Made by a program: the position numbers and the translations under genes. Source: Chloroflexota bacterium (GTDB lineage: Bacteria; Chloroflexota; UBA6077; CF-72). From it: a DNA stretch of 64,000 nt. The notes beneath the pieces were generated by a model. It was not told the origin of the DNA. It did not search any database and saw nothing but the letters and a program-made list of their open reading frames with translations. Shown here in pieces: positions 39,501-47,288 of this stretch (its first letter is position 1; each line of letters begins with the position of its first letter). The stretch is from NCBI GenBank assembly GCA_019247515.1, contig JAFAOS010000398.1, positions 1-64,000 of the forward strand, in the 5' to 3' direction.

Positions 39501-40808
39501 ATGCTCAAGAAGGAAGACAACGAGCTGATCACCCGCGTCGGGCCAGGCACGCCCATGGGCGCGCTGATGCGGGAGTACTGGGTCCCGGCCCTGCTCTCCT
39601 CAGAGCTGCCTGGTCCAGACTGTGACCCTGTCCGCGTGCTGCTGCTCGGCGAGCAGTTGATCGCCTTTCGTGACAGCAACGGCAGGCCAGGGCTCATCCA
39701 GAACAACTGCCCGCACCGCGGCGCGAGCCTGTTCTTCGGCAGAAACGAGGAGGCCGGCCTGCGCTGCGTGTATCACGGCTGGAAATTCGACGTCGAAGGC
39801 CGCTGCATCGACATGCCCAACGAGCCGGCCGAGTCAGACTTCAAACACAAGGTCAAGGCCACGGCCTATCCATGTCAGGAGCGCGGCGGCATCGTGTGGA
39901 CCTATATGGGGCCGCGCCAGACGCCGCCGCGGCTGCCCGACCTCGAAGCCAACATGCTCGAGGGCGCCACCGCCAACGCGTTCCAGCTCGACGCGAACTG
40001 GCTGCAGATCCTCGAAGGCGACATCGACACCACCCACGTTGGCTTCCTGCACTACGGCGGCCTCAAAGCCGAAGAGCAGATTCCCGGCAGCTTCTCGGAG
40101 TTTCAGCTACGCCAGAAGCCAGCGCACTTCCAGGTGATCGACACCCCCGGCGGCGTGGCCTACGGCGCCCGGCGGCCCGGGCCGCCAGGCGAGGACTACT
40201 GGCGCATCGCCCAGTTCTGCTTGCCCTTCTATACCTTCACCCCACCAGGCGTGCTGGGCGTCAAGAAGAACAACGGCGCGCGCGTGCCGATGGACGATCA
40301 CCACACGATGACCTACTTCATGAACGTGGGTGGCCGGCGTCCGGGCAGCGGACCGCTCGGCGCCGTGTTCCCGGATCGCGTCCCGGATTCCACCGATTGG
40401 TACGGTCGCAACCGCTTCGCGCCGAATCTCGGCAACGACTTTTTCATCGATCGCGAGATGCAGCGCAAGAACACCGGCAACGGCGGCTTCACCGGCATCA
40501 TGAGCATCCTGATGCAGGACGCGGCCATGACCTCGAGCATGGGGCCGATCTTCGACCGCAGCACCGAACACCTGGGTTCCACCGACGCCATGGTCATCCA
40601 GGTCCGCCGGCGGCTCATCAACGCCGCACGGGCGCTGAGCGAGCGCGGGATCACGCCCAGCGGCGTGGACAATCCGGAGGTCTACCAGGTGCGCTCCGGC
40701 GGCGTGTTCTTGCCGAGCGGCAGCGACTGGGTCGAAGCGACGCACGAGCTGCGCAAAGCCTTTGTCGAGCATCCCGAGCTCGACCCGACGCTGAACGGGC
40801 CGCTCTGA
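39501..40808 (+). CDS. Rieske [2Fe-2S] aromatic-ring-hydroxylating oxygenase alpha subunit (phthalate-dioxygenase-like)
   Basis: CPHRGASLFFGRNEEAGLRCVYHGWKFDVEGRCIDMPNEP Rieske motif; LEGDIDTTHVGFLHYG mononuclear iron region; GGAGG upstream of the ATG. Confidence 0.93.
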   Translation: MLKKEDNELITRVGPGTPMGALMREYWVPALLSSELPGPDCDPVRVLLLGEQLIAFRDSNGRPGLIQNNCPHRGASLFFGRNEEAGLRCVYHGWKFDVEGRCIDMPNEPAESDFKHKVKATAYPCQERGGIVWTYMGPRQTPPRLPDLEANMLEGATANAFQLDANWLQILEGDIDTTHVGFLHYGGLKAEEQIPGSFSEFQLRQKPAHFQVIDTPGGVAYGARRPGPPGEDYWRIAQFCLPFYTFTPPGVLGVKKNNGARVPMDDHHTMTYFMNVGGRRPGSGPLGAVFPDRVPDSTDWYGRNRFAPNLGNDFFIDREMQRKNTGNGGFTGIMSILMQDAAMTSSMGPIFDRSTEHLGSTDAMVIQVRRRLINAARALSERGITPSGVDNPEVYQVRSGGVFLPSGSDWVEATHELRKAFVEHPELDPTLNGPL

Positions 40809-40809
40809 G

Positions 40810-41892
40810 ATGCACGCACGCGTCATCTGGCTGCTGGCCGCGATCGGTCTGGTGGTCGCGGCGTGCGGTCCGTCGAGCGCATCCGCACCGGCCGGCGGGG
40901 CGACATCGTCGGCGCCCGGCGGATCGGCACCCGCCGCCACGGCCGCGCCGGCTGCCGCGAAGCCGACCGCCGCGCCGAGCGGTCCAGAAGTTGCCCTCCA
41001 GGTCTCCTACAGCAACCTGATCGCCGACAACCTGCCCGAGTGGCAGGCCTACGAATCTGGCATCTTCAAGCAGAACGGCCTCGACGTCTCGCTCCAGAAC
41101 ATCGCCAGCTCCACCGGCATCCCCGCGCTTCTCGCCGGGCAGGTCCAGATTGCGCACCTCGGTGGCTCGGAGACGCTGAGCGCCGCCGCCTCGGGCGCCG
41201 ACCTGGTCGTCATCGCCATCACCGGGCCGGTCTATCCCTTCGTGTTCATGGCGCCCTCTTCGATCACCAGCGTCGACGAGCTGAAGGGCAAGCGGATCGG
41301 CGTCTCGAACATCGGCTCGTCCTCGGACATCGCCACCCGCGTGATGCTGAACAAGGTCGGGCTCGACCCCGAAAAGGACGTCACGATCGTGCCCGTCGGC
41401 TCGCTGCAGAACCGTACGGCGGCGCTGCTGAACGGCGCCATCGACGGTGGCGTGGCGCAGCCGCCGGATCAGCTTGTGCTGGAGGACAAGGGCTTCCACG
41501 TCATCTACGACCTGGCCGCCCAGAAGCTGCCGTCAGTGGGCGACTGCATCGTCGTCCAGCGCTCGTATCTGAGCGGCAACAAGGAAGTGCTGCAGCGCTA
41601 CATCGACTCAATTGTCGAGGCCATTGCCTACAGCAAGAAGAACAAGACCGAGTCGCTGCCCGTGCTCGGCAAGTACCTGAACACCGACGACCAGCGCGGG
41701 CTGAGCGCGACCTACGACTTCTTCGTGGGCAACGTCACGCCCGACTACCCGATGGTAAGCGCCAACCTGTGGAGCGACGCCGTCGACCAGCTCGGCGCTC
41801 AGAACGACAAGATCAAGAGCTTCGATCTGAACTCGATCCTGGACAACGAGTTCGTCCAGAGCGCCATGGATCGCAAAGTCGGCCAGCAGTAA
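40810..41892 (+). CDS. NMT1/SsuA-like ABC substrate-binding lipoprotein
   Basis: WLLAAIGLVVAACGPS lipobox; ESGIFKQNGLDVSLQNIASSTGIPALLAGQVQIAHLGGSETL. Confidence 0.9.
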   Translation: MHARVIWLLAAIGLVVAACGPSSASAPAGGATSSAPGGSAPAATAAPAAAKPTAAPSGPEVALQVSYSNLIADNLPEWQAYESGIFKQNGLDVSLQNIASSTGIPALLAGQVQIAHLGGSETLSAAASGADLVVIAITGPVYPFVFMAPSSITSVDELKGKRIGVSNIGSSSDIATRVMLNKVGLDPEKDVTIVPVGSLQNRTAALLNGAIDGGVAQPPDQLVLEDKGFHVIYDLAAQKLPSVGDCIVVQRSYLSGNKEVLQRYIDSIVEAIAYSKKNKTESLPVLGKYLNTDDQRGLSATYDFFVGNVTPDYPMVSANLWSDAVDQLGAQNDKIKSFDLNSILDNEFVQSAMDRKVGQQ

Positions 41893-41893
41893 C

Positions 41894-42346
41894 TTAGCCG
41901 GCGACGGGCGTGAGCCGCACGATCGGAATCTCGCGGTCCGTCTTGCGCTGGTACTCGGCGTAGACGGGCGCCTGGGCCACGATGTGGTTCCACATCTGGG
42001 TCCGTTCGGCGCCCGACAGCGAGTCGGCGCGCACCTGCGCGGTGCGTCCGTCCAGGGTGACCCGAACTCGCTCTGGATTGCGGGCCAGGTTGACGTACCA
42101 CGCCGGGTGCCTGGCCGTGCCGCCGAACGAAGCGACCACCAGCCACGCGCCGGGATGCGTCGGGTCCAGGCTATAGCGCAGCGGCACGCTGTGCTCTCGA
42201 CCCGACCGCGAGCCATACGTGGTCAGCGTCAGCAACGGCGCGCCACGCAACCGCGTGTACAGGTTGAGGACCACCAGTCCGACCTTGACGAGCGGCCGCG
42301 GCAGGTTCGCGCCTCGCGTTCCGTTTGGCGTCAGCTCAACCGGCAT
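41894..42346 (-). CDS. Nitroreductase/deazaflavin (F420)-dependent oxidoreductase, DDN-like
   Basis: LLTLTTYGSRSGREHSVPLRYSLDPTHPGAWLVVASFGGTARHPAWYVNLARNPERVRVTLDGRT. Confidence 0.9.
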   Translation of the reverse strand: MPVELTPNGTRGANLPRPLVKVGLVVLNLYTRLRGAPLLTLTTYGSRSGREHSVPLRYSLDPTHPGAWLVVASFGGTARHPAWYVNLARNPERVRVTLDGRTAQVRADSLSGAERTQMWNHIVAQAPVYAEYQRKTDREIPIVRLTPVAG

Positions 42347-42388
42347 CTCGGCACGCGCAGTGTACGTCTCGCGCACAATTGAAGGCGG

Positions 42389-45160
42389 GTGAAGCTCAGG
42401 ATCAATGGCACGTGGCGAGACCTGCCCGACGGTGCCAGAACGCGGACGCTGCTGAGCGTTCTGCGCGACGACCTGCAACTGACCGGCACCAAGGCGGGCT
42501 GCACGATCGGCGTGTGCGGCCTGTGCAGCGTGCTGGTCGACCAGCAGCTCGTTTCGGCGTGCCTGATCCTGCCGGCCGCGATCGACGGCGCAAGTGTCAC
42601 GACCATCGAGGGACTCGATCGGCCCGAGCTCCAGCAGGCGTTTGCCGACCATGCCGGGCTGCAGTGCGGCATCTGCACGCCGGGTCAGATCGTCGCCGCG
42701 TCGGCACTGCTGGACGAGTGCCCGACGCCGTCGCGTCCGGAGATTCGCGCGTGGATGACCGGCAACCTGTGCCGCTGCACCGGCTACCACGGCATCGTCG
42801 AGTCGATCGACTCCGCGGCCGGCCACCAGCACTGCGAACCCTCCGACCGCCTGGACGCGCTCGACAAGGCTCGCGGCGCCACGCGCTACACGAATGACCT
42901 GGCGCACCCGGGCAGGCTCTTCGGGGCCGTGCTGCGCAGCCCCTACCCGCACGCGCGGATCGTGGCGATCGACACTGCCCGCGCCAGAGCGCTGCCCGGC
43001 GTTCACGCGGTCCTGGTCGGCGCCGACATACCCGCCGACGTGCGCGTCGGTCGCAACATGCGCGACATGCCGGTCCTGGCCCGCGACAAGGTCCGCTTCG
43101 TAGGCGAAAAGGTCGCCGCCGTGGCGGCTGAATCGCTCGAGGTGGCCGCGCAGGCGCTGGCGCTGATCGACGTCGAGTACGAAGAATTGCCGGCGGTCTT
43201 CGACCCGCTCCAGGCGATGCAGCCAGACGCGCCGCTCATCCACTCGCCCGAGGACGTCAAAGCCTGGGCCGTCCGCGATCAGGTCGTCCCGGACTATCCC
43301 AATGGCGCTTCCGCTCCGACCTTCGGGGCGACGCGGGCCGAGGTCGAGGGCGCGCTCGCCGATGCGCCGCTCGTCTTCGAGCACACCTTCCACACGTCGA
43401 TGCAGCACCAGGCCTACCTCGAGCCGCACGGCTGCATCGTCGAGGTCGACGACGGTGGCGTGGCGCACATCTGGGCCGCCCAGAAGGCGCCGCTGCTCCT
43501 GGCGCGCTACGTCCGCGAAGGACTCGGCCTGCGTCGCGAACAGCTCGACATCCACCTGATGCCGCTCGGCGGCGATTTCGGCGGCAAGGGGTCGTTCATG
43601 GACATTCCGCTGGCGTACCTGCTGGCGCGCGCCAGCCGACGCGCGGTCAAGATGGCCATGAGCTACACCGACGAGCTCACCGCCGCCAACCCGCGCCACG
43701 CGGCCACCATCGTCGTGCGCTCGGGCGTCGATCGCGACGGGCGGCTGCTGGCGCGCTGGGTGCGCGGCTACTTCGCCAGCGGTGGGTACGCCGCGTTCAA
43801 GCCCAGCACCGACACCACCTTGCCGGGCTTCCGTCGCGGCGCGCTCGGGCCGTACGCGGTGCCGCACTTCCGCGCCGAGTGCCACATGATCTACACCAAC
43901 ACGGTTCCGTGTGGCCACATGCGCAGTCCGGGCGAGGCCCAGGTGGCGTACGCCATCGAGGCGCACACGGAGCTGATCGCCCGCGCCATGGGCATCGACT
44001 CGGTCGACTTTCGGGTGCTGAACGCCACTACCCATCCCCGCGCCGCGGATGACGACGAGCGCCCTCTCCGTTTCCCTCTCCCTCTGGGAGAGGGCACGGG
44101 TGAGGGCTACGTACGACGCGAGTCTACTTTCGGACAGATTCGCAACCCTCACCCGCGCTTCGCGCGACCTCTCCCAGGGGGAGAGGTGCCGCCGCGGGCC
44201 GTCGAGGTGCTCAAGGCCGCCGCCGAGGCGATCGGCTGGAACACGCCCCGGCCGCCTGGGGTTGGCCGCGGCCTTGCCCTGCTCGAGTTTTCGACCTCGC
44301 CCGGCATCTATGCTGGCATCCTGCGCGTCGCCCGCGACGGCCGGGTCACCATCCAGACGCCGATCGTCGAACAGGGCGCCGGCATGCTGACGGTCTTCCG
44401 CCGCATCGTCGCTCAAGAGCTCGGCGTCTCGTTACAGCAGGTCAGCGTCCAGCAGTCGATCGAGGACATCGAGGACGATCGGGGCGTCGGCGGCAGCCGC
44501 ACCACGCGGCTGGTTGGCAAGCTGCTGATCCAGCTCAGTCGCCGCATCCAGGCGCGCCTGGCCGACCTGCTTGCCGCCGAGTTCGGCGTCGATCGCGACG
44601 CCGTAGCCGCGACTCCCGATGGCTTCAGCCTGGGAGCGTCAGCTCGCCGGGTGAGCTTCGATCAGGCCGCGGCGCTGCTCGAAGACACGCTGAGCGAATC
44701 GCTCGTCTTCCGCGCCACCGAGCGTGACGCAGCGACCGTCTTTCTGGCCCAGGCCGCCGAGGTGTCGGTCGATCGCGAGACGGGCGCCGTCCGACCCTTG
44801 CGCATCGTCAACGTGCAGGAAGTCGGCCGCATCGTCGACCCGCTGCTGGCCCGGCGGCAGATCGAGGGCGCGACGCTCCAGGGCCTGGGCTACGCCACGA
44901 TGGAGCAGCTGGTGCTGCAGGATGGCCGCGTGCAGAACCAGAACCTGCACGAGTACAAGATTCCAACCCAGGCTGACACGCCAATCGTCGAGACCATCAT
45001 GCTGGCCCACGATCCACGCCTGGGCCTCACCCCGATCGGCGAAGCCGCCGTCGCGGGCGCGGCGCCCGCGATCGTCAACGCGGTGGTGGACGTGGTCGGC
45101 CCGGCGGCGTTCGATCTGCCGCTGTCCCCAGAGAAGGTGTTGGTACCCTCCGGCGGATGA
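42389..45160 (+). CDS. Single-chain [2Fe-2S]2 + molybdopterin aldehyde-oxidoreductase/XDH-type enzyme, FAD-less, with internal REP insertion
   Basis: GCTIGVCGLCSVLVDQQLVSAC, LQCGICTPGQ, NLCRCTGYHGIVES, then LGGDFGGKGS, CGHMRSPGEAQVAYAIEAHTELIA, PIGEAAVAGAAPAIVNAV in one frame; GTG start. Confidence 0.9.
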   Translation: MKLRINGTWRDLPDGARTRTLLSVLRDDLQLTGTKAGCTIGVCGLCSVLVDQQLVSACLILPAAIDGASVTTIEGLDRPELQQAFADHAGLQCGICTPGQIVAASALLDECPTPSRPEIRAWMTGNLCRCTGYHGIVESIDSAAGHQHCEPSDRLDALDKARGATRYTNDLAHPGRLFGAVLRSPYPHARIVAIDTARARALPGVHAVLVGADIPADVRVGRNMRDMPVLARDKVRFVGEKVAAVAAESLEVAAQALALIDVEYEELPAVFDPLQAMQPDAPLIHSPEDVKAWAVRDQVVPDYPNGASAPTFGATRAEVEGALADAPLVFEHTFHTSMQHQAYLEPHGCIVEVDDGGVAHIWAAQKAPLLLARYVREGLGLRREQLDIHLMPLGGDFGGKGSFMDIPLAYLLARASRRAVKMAMSYTDELTAANPRHAATIVVRSGVDRDGRLLARWVRGYFASGGYAAFKPSTDTTLPGFRRGALGPYAVPHFRAECHMIYTNTVPCGHMRSPGEAQVAYAIEAHTELIARAMGIDSVDFRVLNATTHPRAADDDERPLRFPLPLGEGTGEGYVRRESTFGQIRNPHPRFARPLPGGEVPPRAVEVLKAAAEAIGWNTPRPPGVGRGLALLEFSTSPGIYAGILRVARDGRVTIQTPIVEQGAGMLTVFRRIVAQELGVSLQQVSVQQSIEDIEDDRGVGGSRTTRLVGKLLIQLSRRIQARLADLLAAEFGVDRDAVAATPDGFSLGASARRVSFDQAAALLEDTLSESLVFRATERDAATVFLAQAAEVSVDRETGAVRPLRIVNVQEVGRIVDPLLARRQIEGATLQGLGYATMEQLVLQDGRVQNQNLHEYKIPTQADTPIVETIMLAHDPRLGLTPIGEAAVAGAAPAIVNAVVDVVGPAAFDLPLSPEKVLVPSGG
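44074..44106 (+). repeat. REP-like palindromic element, unit 4 (inside CDS 42389-45160)
   Basis: ccctctccctctgggagagggcacgggtgaggg. Confidence 0.85.
44146..44186 (-). repeat. REP-like palindromic element, unit 5, inverted relative to unit 4 (inside CDS 42389-45160)
   Basis: ccctcacccgcgcttcgcgcgacctctcccagggggagagg; reverse complement matches the unit core and GGGTGAGGG tail. Confidence 0.85.
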
Positions 45161-45474
45161 CCTCGCCCGACTGGACCGCCGTCGACGCGCACCACGACGA
45201 ATACGCGCGCCTGCACTCGGCCAGCGACCACGTCGCGCGGGCGGTCGCCGAGCTGATCCATGCCGCCCAGCAGGTCGGCGATCACGCCACCGCCGTGGCC
45301 CTCGGCGAAGCCATCGAAAGCCTGCAACTGACCCAGGCGCAGCTCGCGGCCGCGGCCGAGCGCGCGTACTCGCTGTCGGAAATAGCGCGGCGCAGCGCGC
45401 GGCAGGCGGCCTTCCAGCGCCAGTTCGATCAGGCAACCGAGCGCGCCACGCCCGCGGACGATGCTCCTCGCTGA
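45157..45474 (+). CDS. Small hypothetical protein, translationally overlapping both neighbours
   Basis: ATGA overlap with the upstream stop; 14-nt overlap with the ligase; Ala-rich helical translation. Confidence 0.6.
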   Translation: MTSPDWTAVDAHHDEYARLHSASDHVARAVAELIHAAQQVGDHATAVALGEAIESLQLTQAQLAAAAERAYSLSEIARRSARQAAFQRQFDQATERATPADDAPR

Positions 45475-46981
45475 GATCGTCGAGACGTCCGCTGCCGTCG
45501 GCGGCACCGCGGCCCGCTCCGAGAAGATCGACCGCCTTGCCGCCACCCTCAAACGCGTCCAGCCGGGTGAGGCGTCGATCGCCGCGGCCTACCTGTCCAG
45601 TCAGCTGCGACAGCGCCAGATCGGCGTCGGCTACGCCTCCATGCGTGACCTGCCCGAGCCCGCCGCGGCTCCGTCGCTGACCCTCCAGCAGGTCGACGCC
45701 GCGCTGGAGTCCATCGGCACGCTAGGGGGCAAGGACTCGCAGGCCGAACGCCGACGCCTGCTCCAGCAGCTTCTGGCGCGGGCGACTCGGGAGGAGCAGC
45801 ACTTCCTGGTGCGTTTGATCATTGGCGAGCTGCGCCAGGGTGCGCTGGAGGGCGTCATGCACGAGGCCCTCGCCCGCGCGCTGAACGTTCCGGTGGCCGA
45901 CGTGCGCCGCGCGGTGATGCTCCGCGGCGACCTGCACGCCGTCGCCGAAGCGGGCCTGCGCGACGGGTCGGCCGGACTCGACGAGTTCCGCCTGCGCGTG
46001 GGCCAGCCCGTCCAGCCGATGCTGGCCCAGTCCGCCACGTCGGTGGCCGCTGCCCTGGAGCGCGCCTCACCCGCGGCCATCGACTGGAAGCTCGATGGCG
46101 CGCGCGTTCAGATCCACCGCCAGGGCACGGACATCCGCGTCTTCACCCGCAGCCTGGACGACATCACCAGCCGCGTTCCCGAGCTCGTCGAGATGACCCG
46201 CTCGCTCGAAGTGGACTCGATCGTCCTCGACGGCGAAACCCTGGCCCTGAAGCCCGACGGTCGTCCGCACCCGTTCCAGGTCAGTGCCAGTCGGTTCGGC
46301 AGTCGGCTGGACGTCGAGCGCCTGCGCGCCAGGTTGCCGCTGACGCCTTTCGTCTTCGACATCCTGCACCTGGACGGTGAGGACCTGATCGACCACTCTC
46401 TTGACGAGCGTCTGGCCATGCTGAGTGGCGCCGTCGCCGAACACTGGCGCGTCCCGCGCATTGTGACTGCCGACGTCGAAGCGGCCGACGCCTTCGTCGC
46501 CGACACCCTGGCGCGCGGGCACGAAGGCGTCGTCGTCAAGGCGCTGAACTCGCTGTACGAGGCCGGCCGTCGAGGGACCGGGTGGATCAAGGTCAAGCCC
46601 GTGCACTCGTTCGACCTGGTCATTCTGGCCGCCGAGTGGGGCCATGGTCGACGCAGCGGCTGGCTTTCGAACCTGCACCTGGGCGCGCGGGAGCCGGCCA
46701 CCGGCGAGTTCGTGATGCTGGGGAAGACGTTCAAAGGTCTGACCGACGAGATGCTGCGCTGGCAAACCGATCGCCTGCAGGCGATCGAATCGCACCGCGA
46801 CCGCTGGAGCGTGTATGTCCGCCCCGAGCTGGTGGTCGAGGTCAGGTTCGACGGCGTGCAGCGCAGCTCGCGCTACCCCGGTGGCGTAGCGCTGCGCTTT
46901 GCGCGTGTGGTGCGGTATCGCGAGGACAAGCGGCCCGAGGAAGCCGACACGCTCGAAGCGGTTCAAGCGCTGTGCGGCTAG
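45461..46981 (+). CDS. ATP-dependent DNA ligase
   Basis: AIDWKLDGARVQIHRQG (KxDG motif I), SIVLDGETLAL, FVFDILHLDGEDLI, EGVVVKALNSLYEAGRRGTGWIKVKP. Confidence 0.93.
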   Translation: MLLAEIVETSAAVGGTAARSEKIDRLAATLKRVQPGEASIAAAYLSSQLRQRQIGVGYASMRDLPEPAAAPSLTLQQVDAALESIGTLGGKDSQAERRRLLQQLLARATREEQHFLVRLIIGELRQGALEGVMHEALARALNVPVADVRRAVMLRGDLHAVAEAGLRDGSAGLDEFRLRVGQPVQPMLAQSATSVAAALERASPAAIDWKLDGARVQIHRQGTDIRVFTRSLDDITSRVPELVEMTRSLEVDSIVLDGETLALKPDGRPHPFQVSASRFGSRLDVERLRARLPLTPFVFDILHLDGEDLIDHSLDERLAMLSGAVAEHWRVPRIVTADVEAADAFVADTLARGHEGVVVKALNSLYEAGRRGTGWIKVKPVHSFDLVILAAEWGHGRRSGWLSNLHLGAREPATGEFVMLGKTFKGLTDEMLRWQTDRLQAIESHRDRWSVYVRPELVVEVRFDGVQRSSRYPGGVALRFARVVRYREDKRPEEADTLEAVQALCG

Positions 46982-47000
46982 CAGTCGTTGCAAAGTCTGC

Positions 47001-47014
47001 TTCTCTCGAGAGAA
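47001..47014. promoter_or_regulatory. Perfect 14-bp palindrome TTCTCTCGAGAGAA downstream of the ligase stop
   Basis: Self-reverse-complementary; function unknown. Confidence 0.3.
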
Positions 47015-47288
47015 GAATTGCCGGCACCTCGAAGGGTGGCCGGCACAACGTGAGCTAGCGGCCTCGTTACGAACGCATGTTCAGTATTCCACCTACGGTG
47101 GAGCCCTTTCAGGGTTTCGTTACCGGTCAGAAGCCGTGATAGGTTGTTGGCCACCGTGCACGGGCCTTCACGATGCGCGGCTCCAGGGCTAGCTCGCGCG
47201 CGCATTGGGGATGGCTATGCCTGCATAAGCACTGGTAATGCGCGGGCGCTGACCCGTCTGGCATAGCCTGAAGGGTGGGGAGTGCACC

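Noticed and set aside
41894-44416. 840-aa minus-strand ORF
   Set aside because: Antisense to the strongly supported Mo hydroxylase; low-complexity His/Arg/Asp/Gln-rich translation typical of high-GC shadow frames. Only its 3' part (41894-42346) is a real gene.
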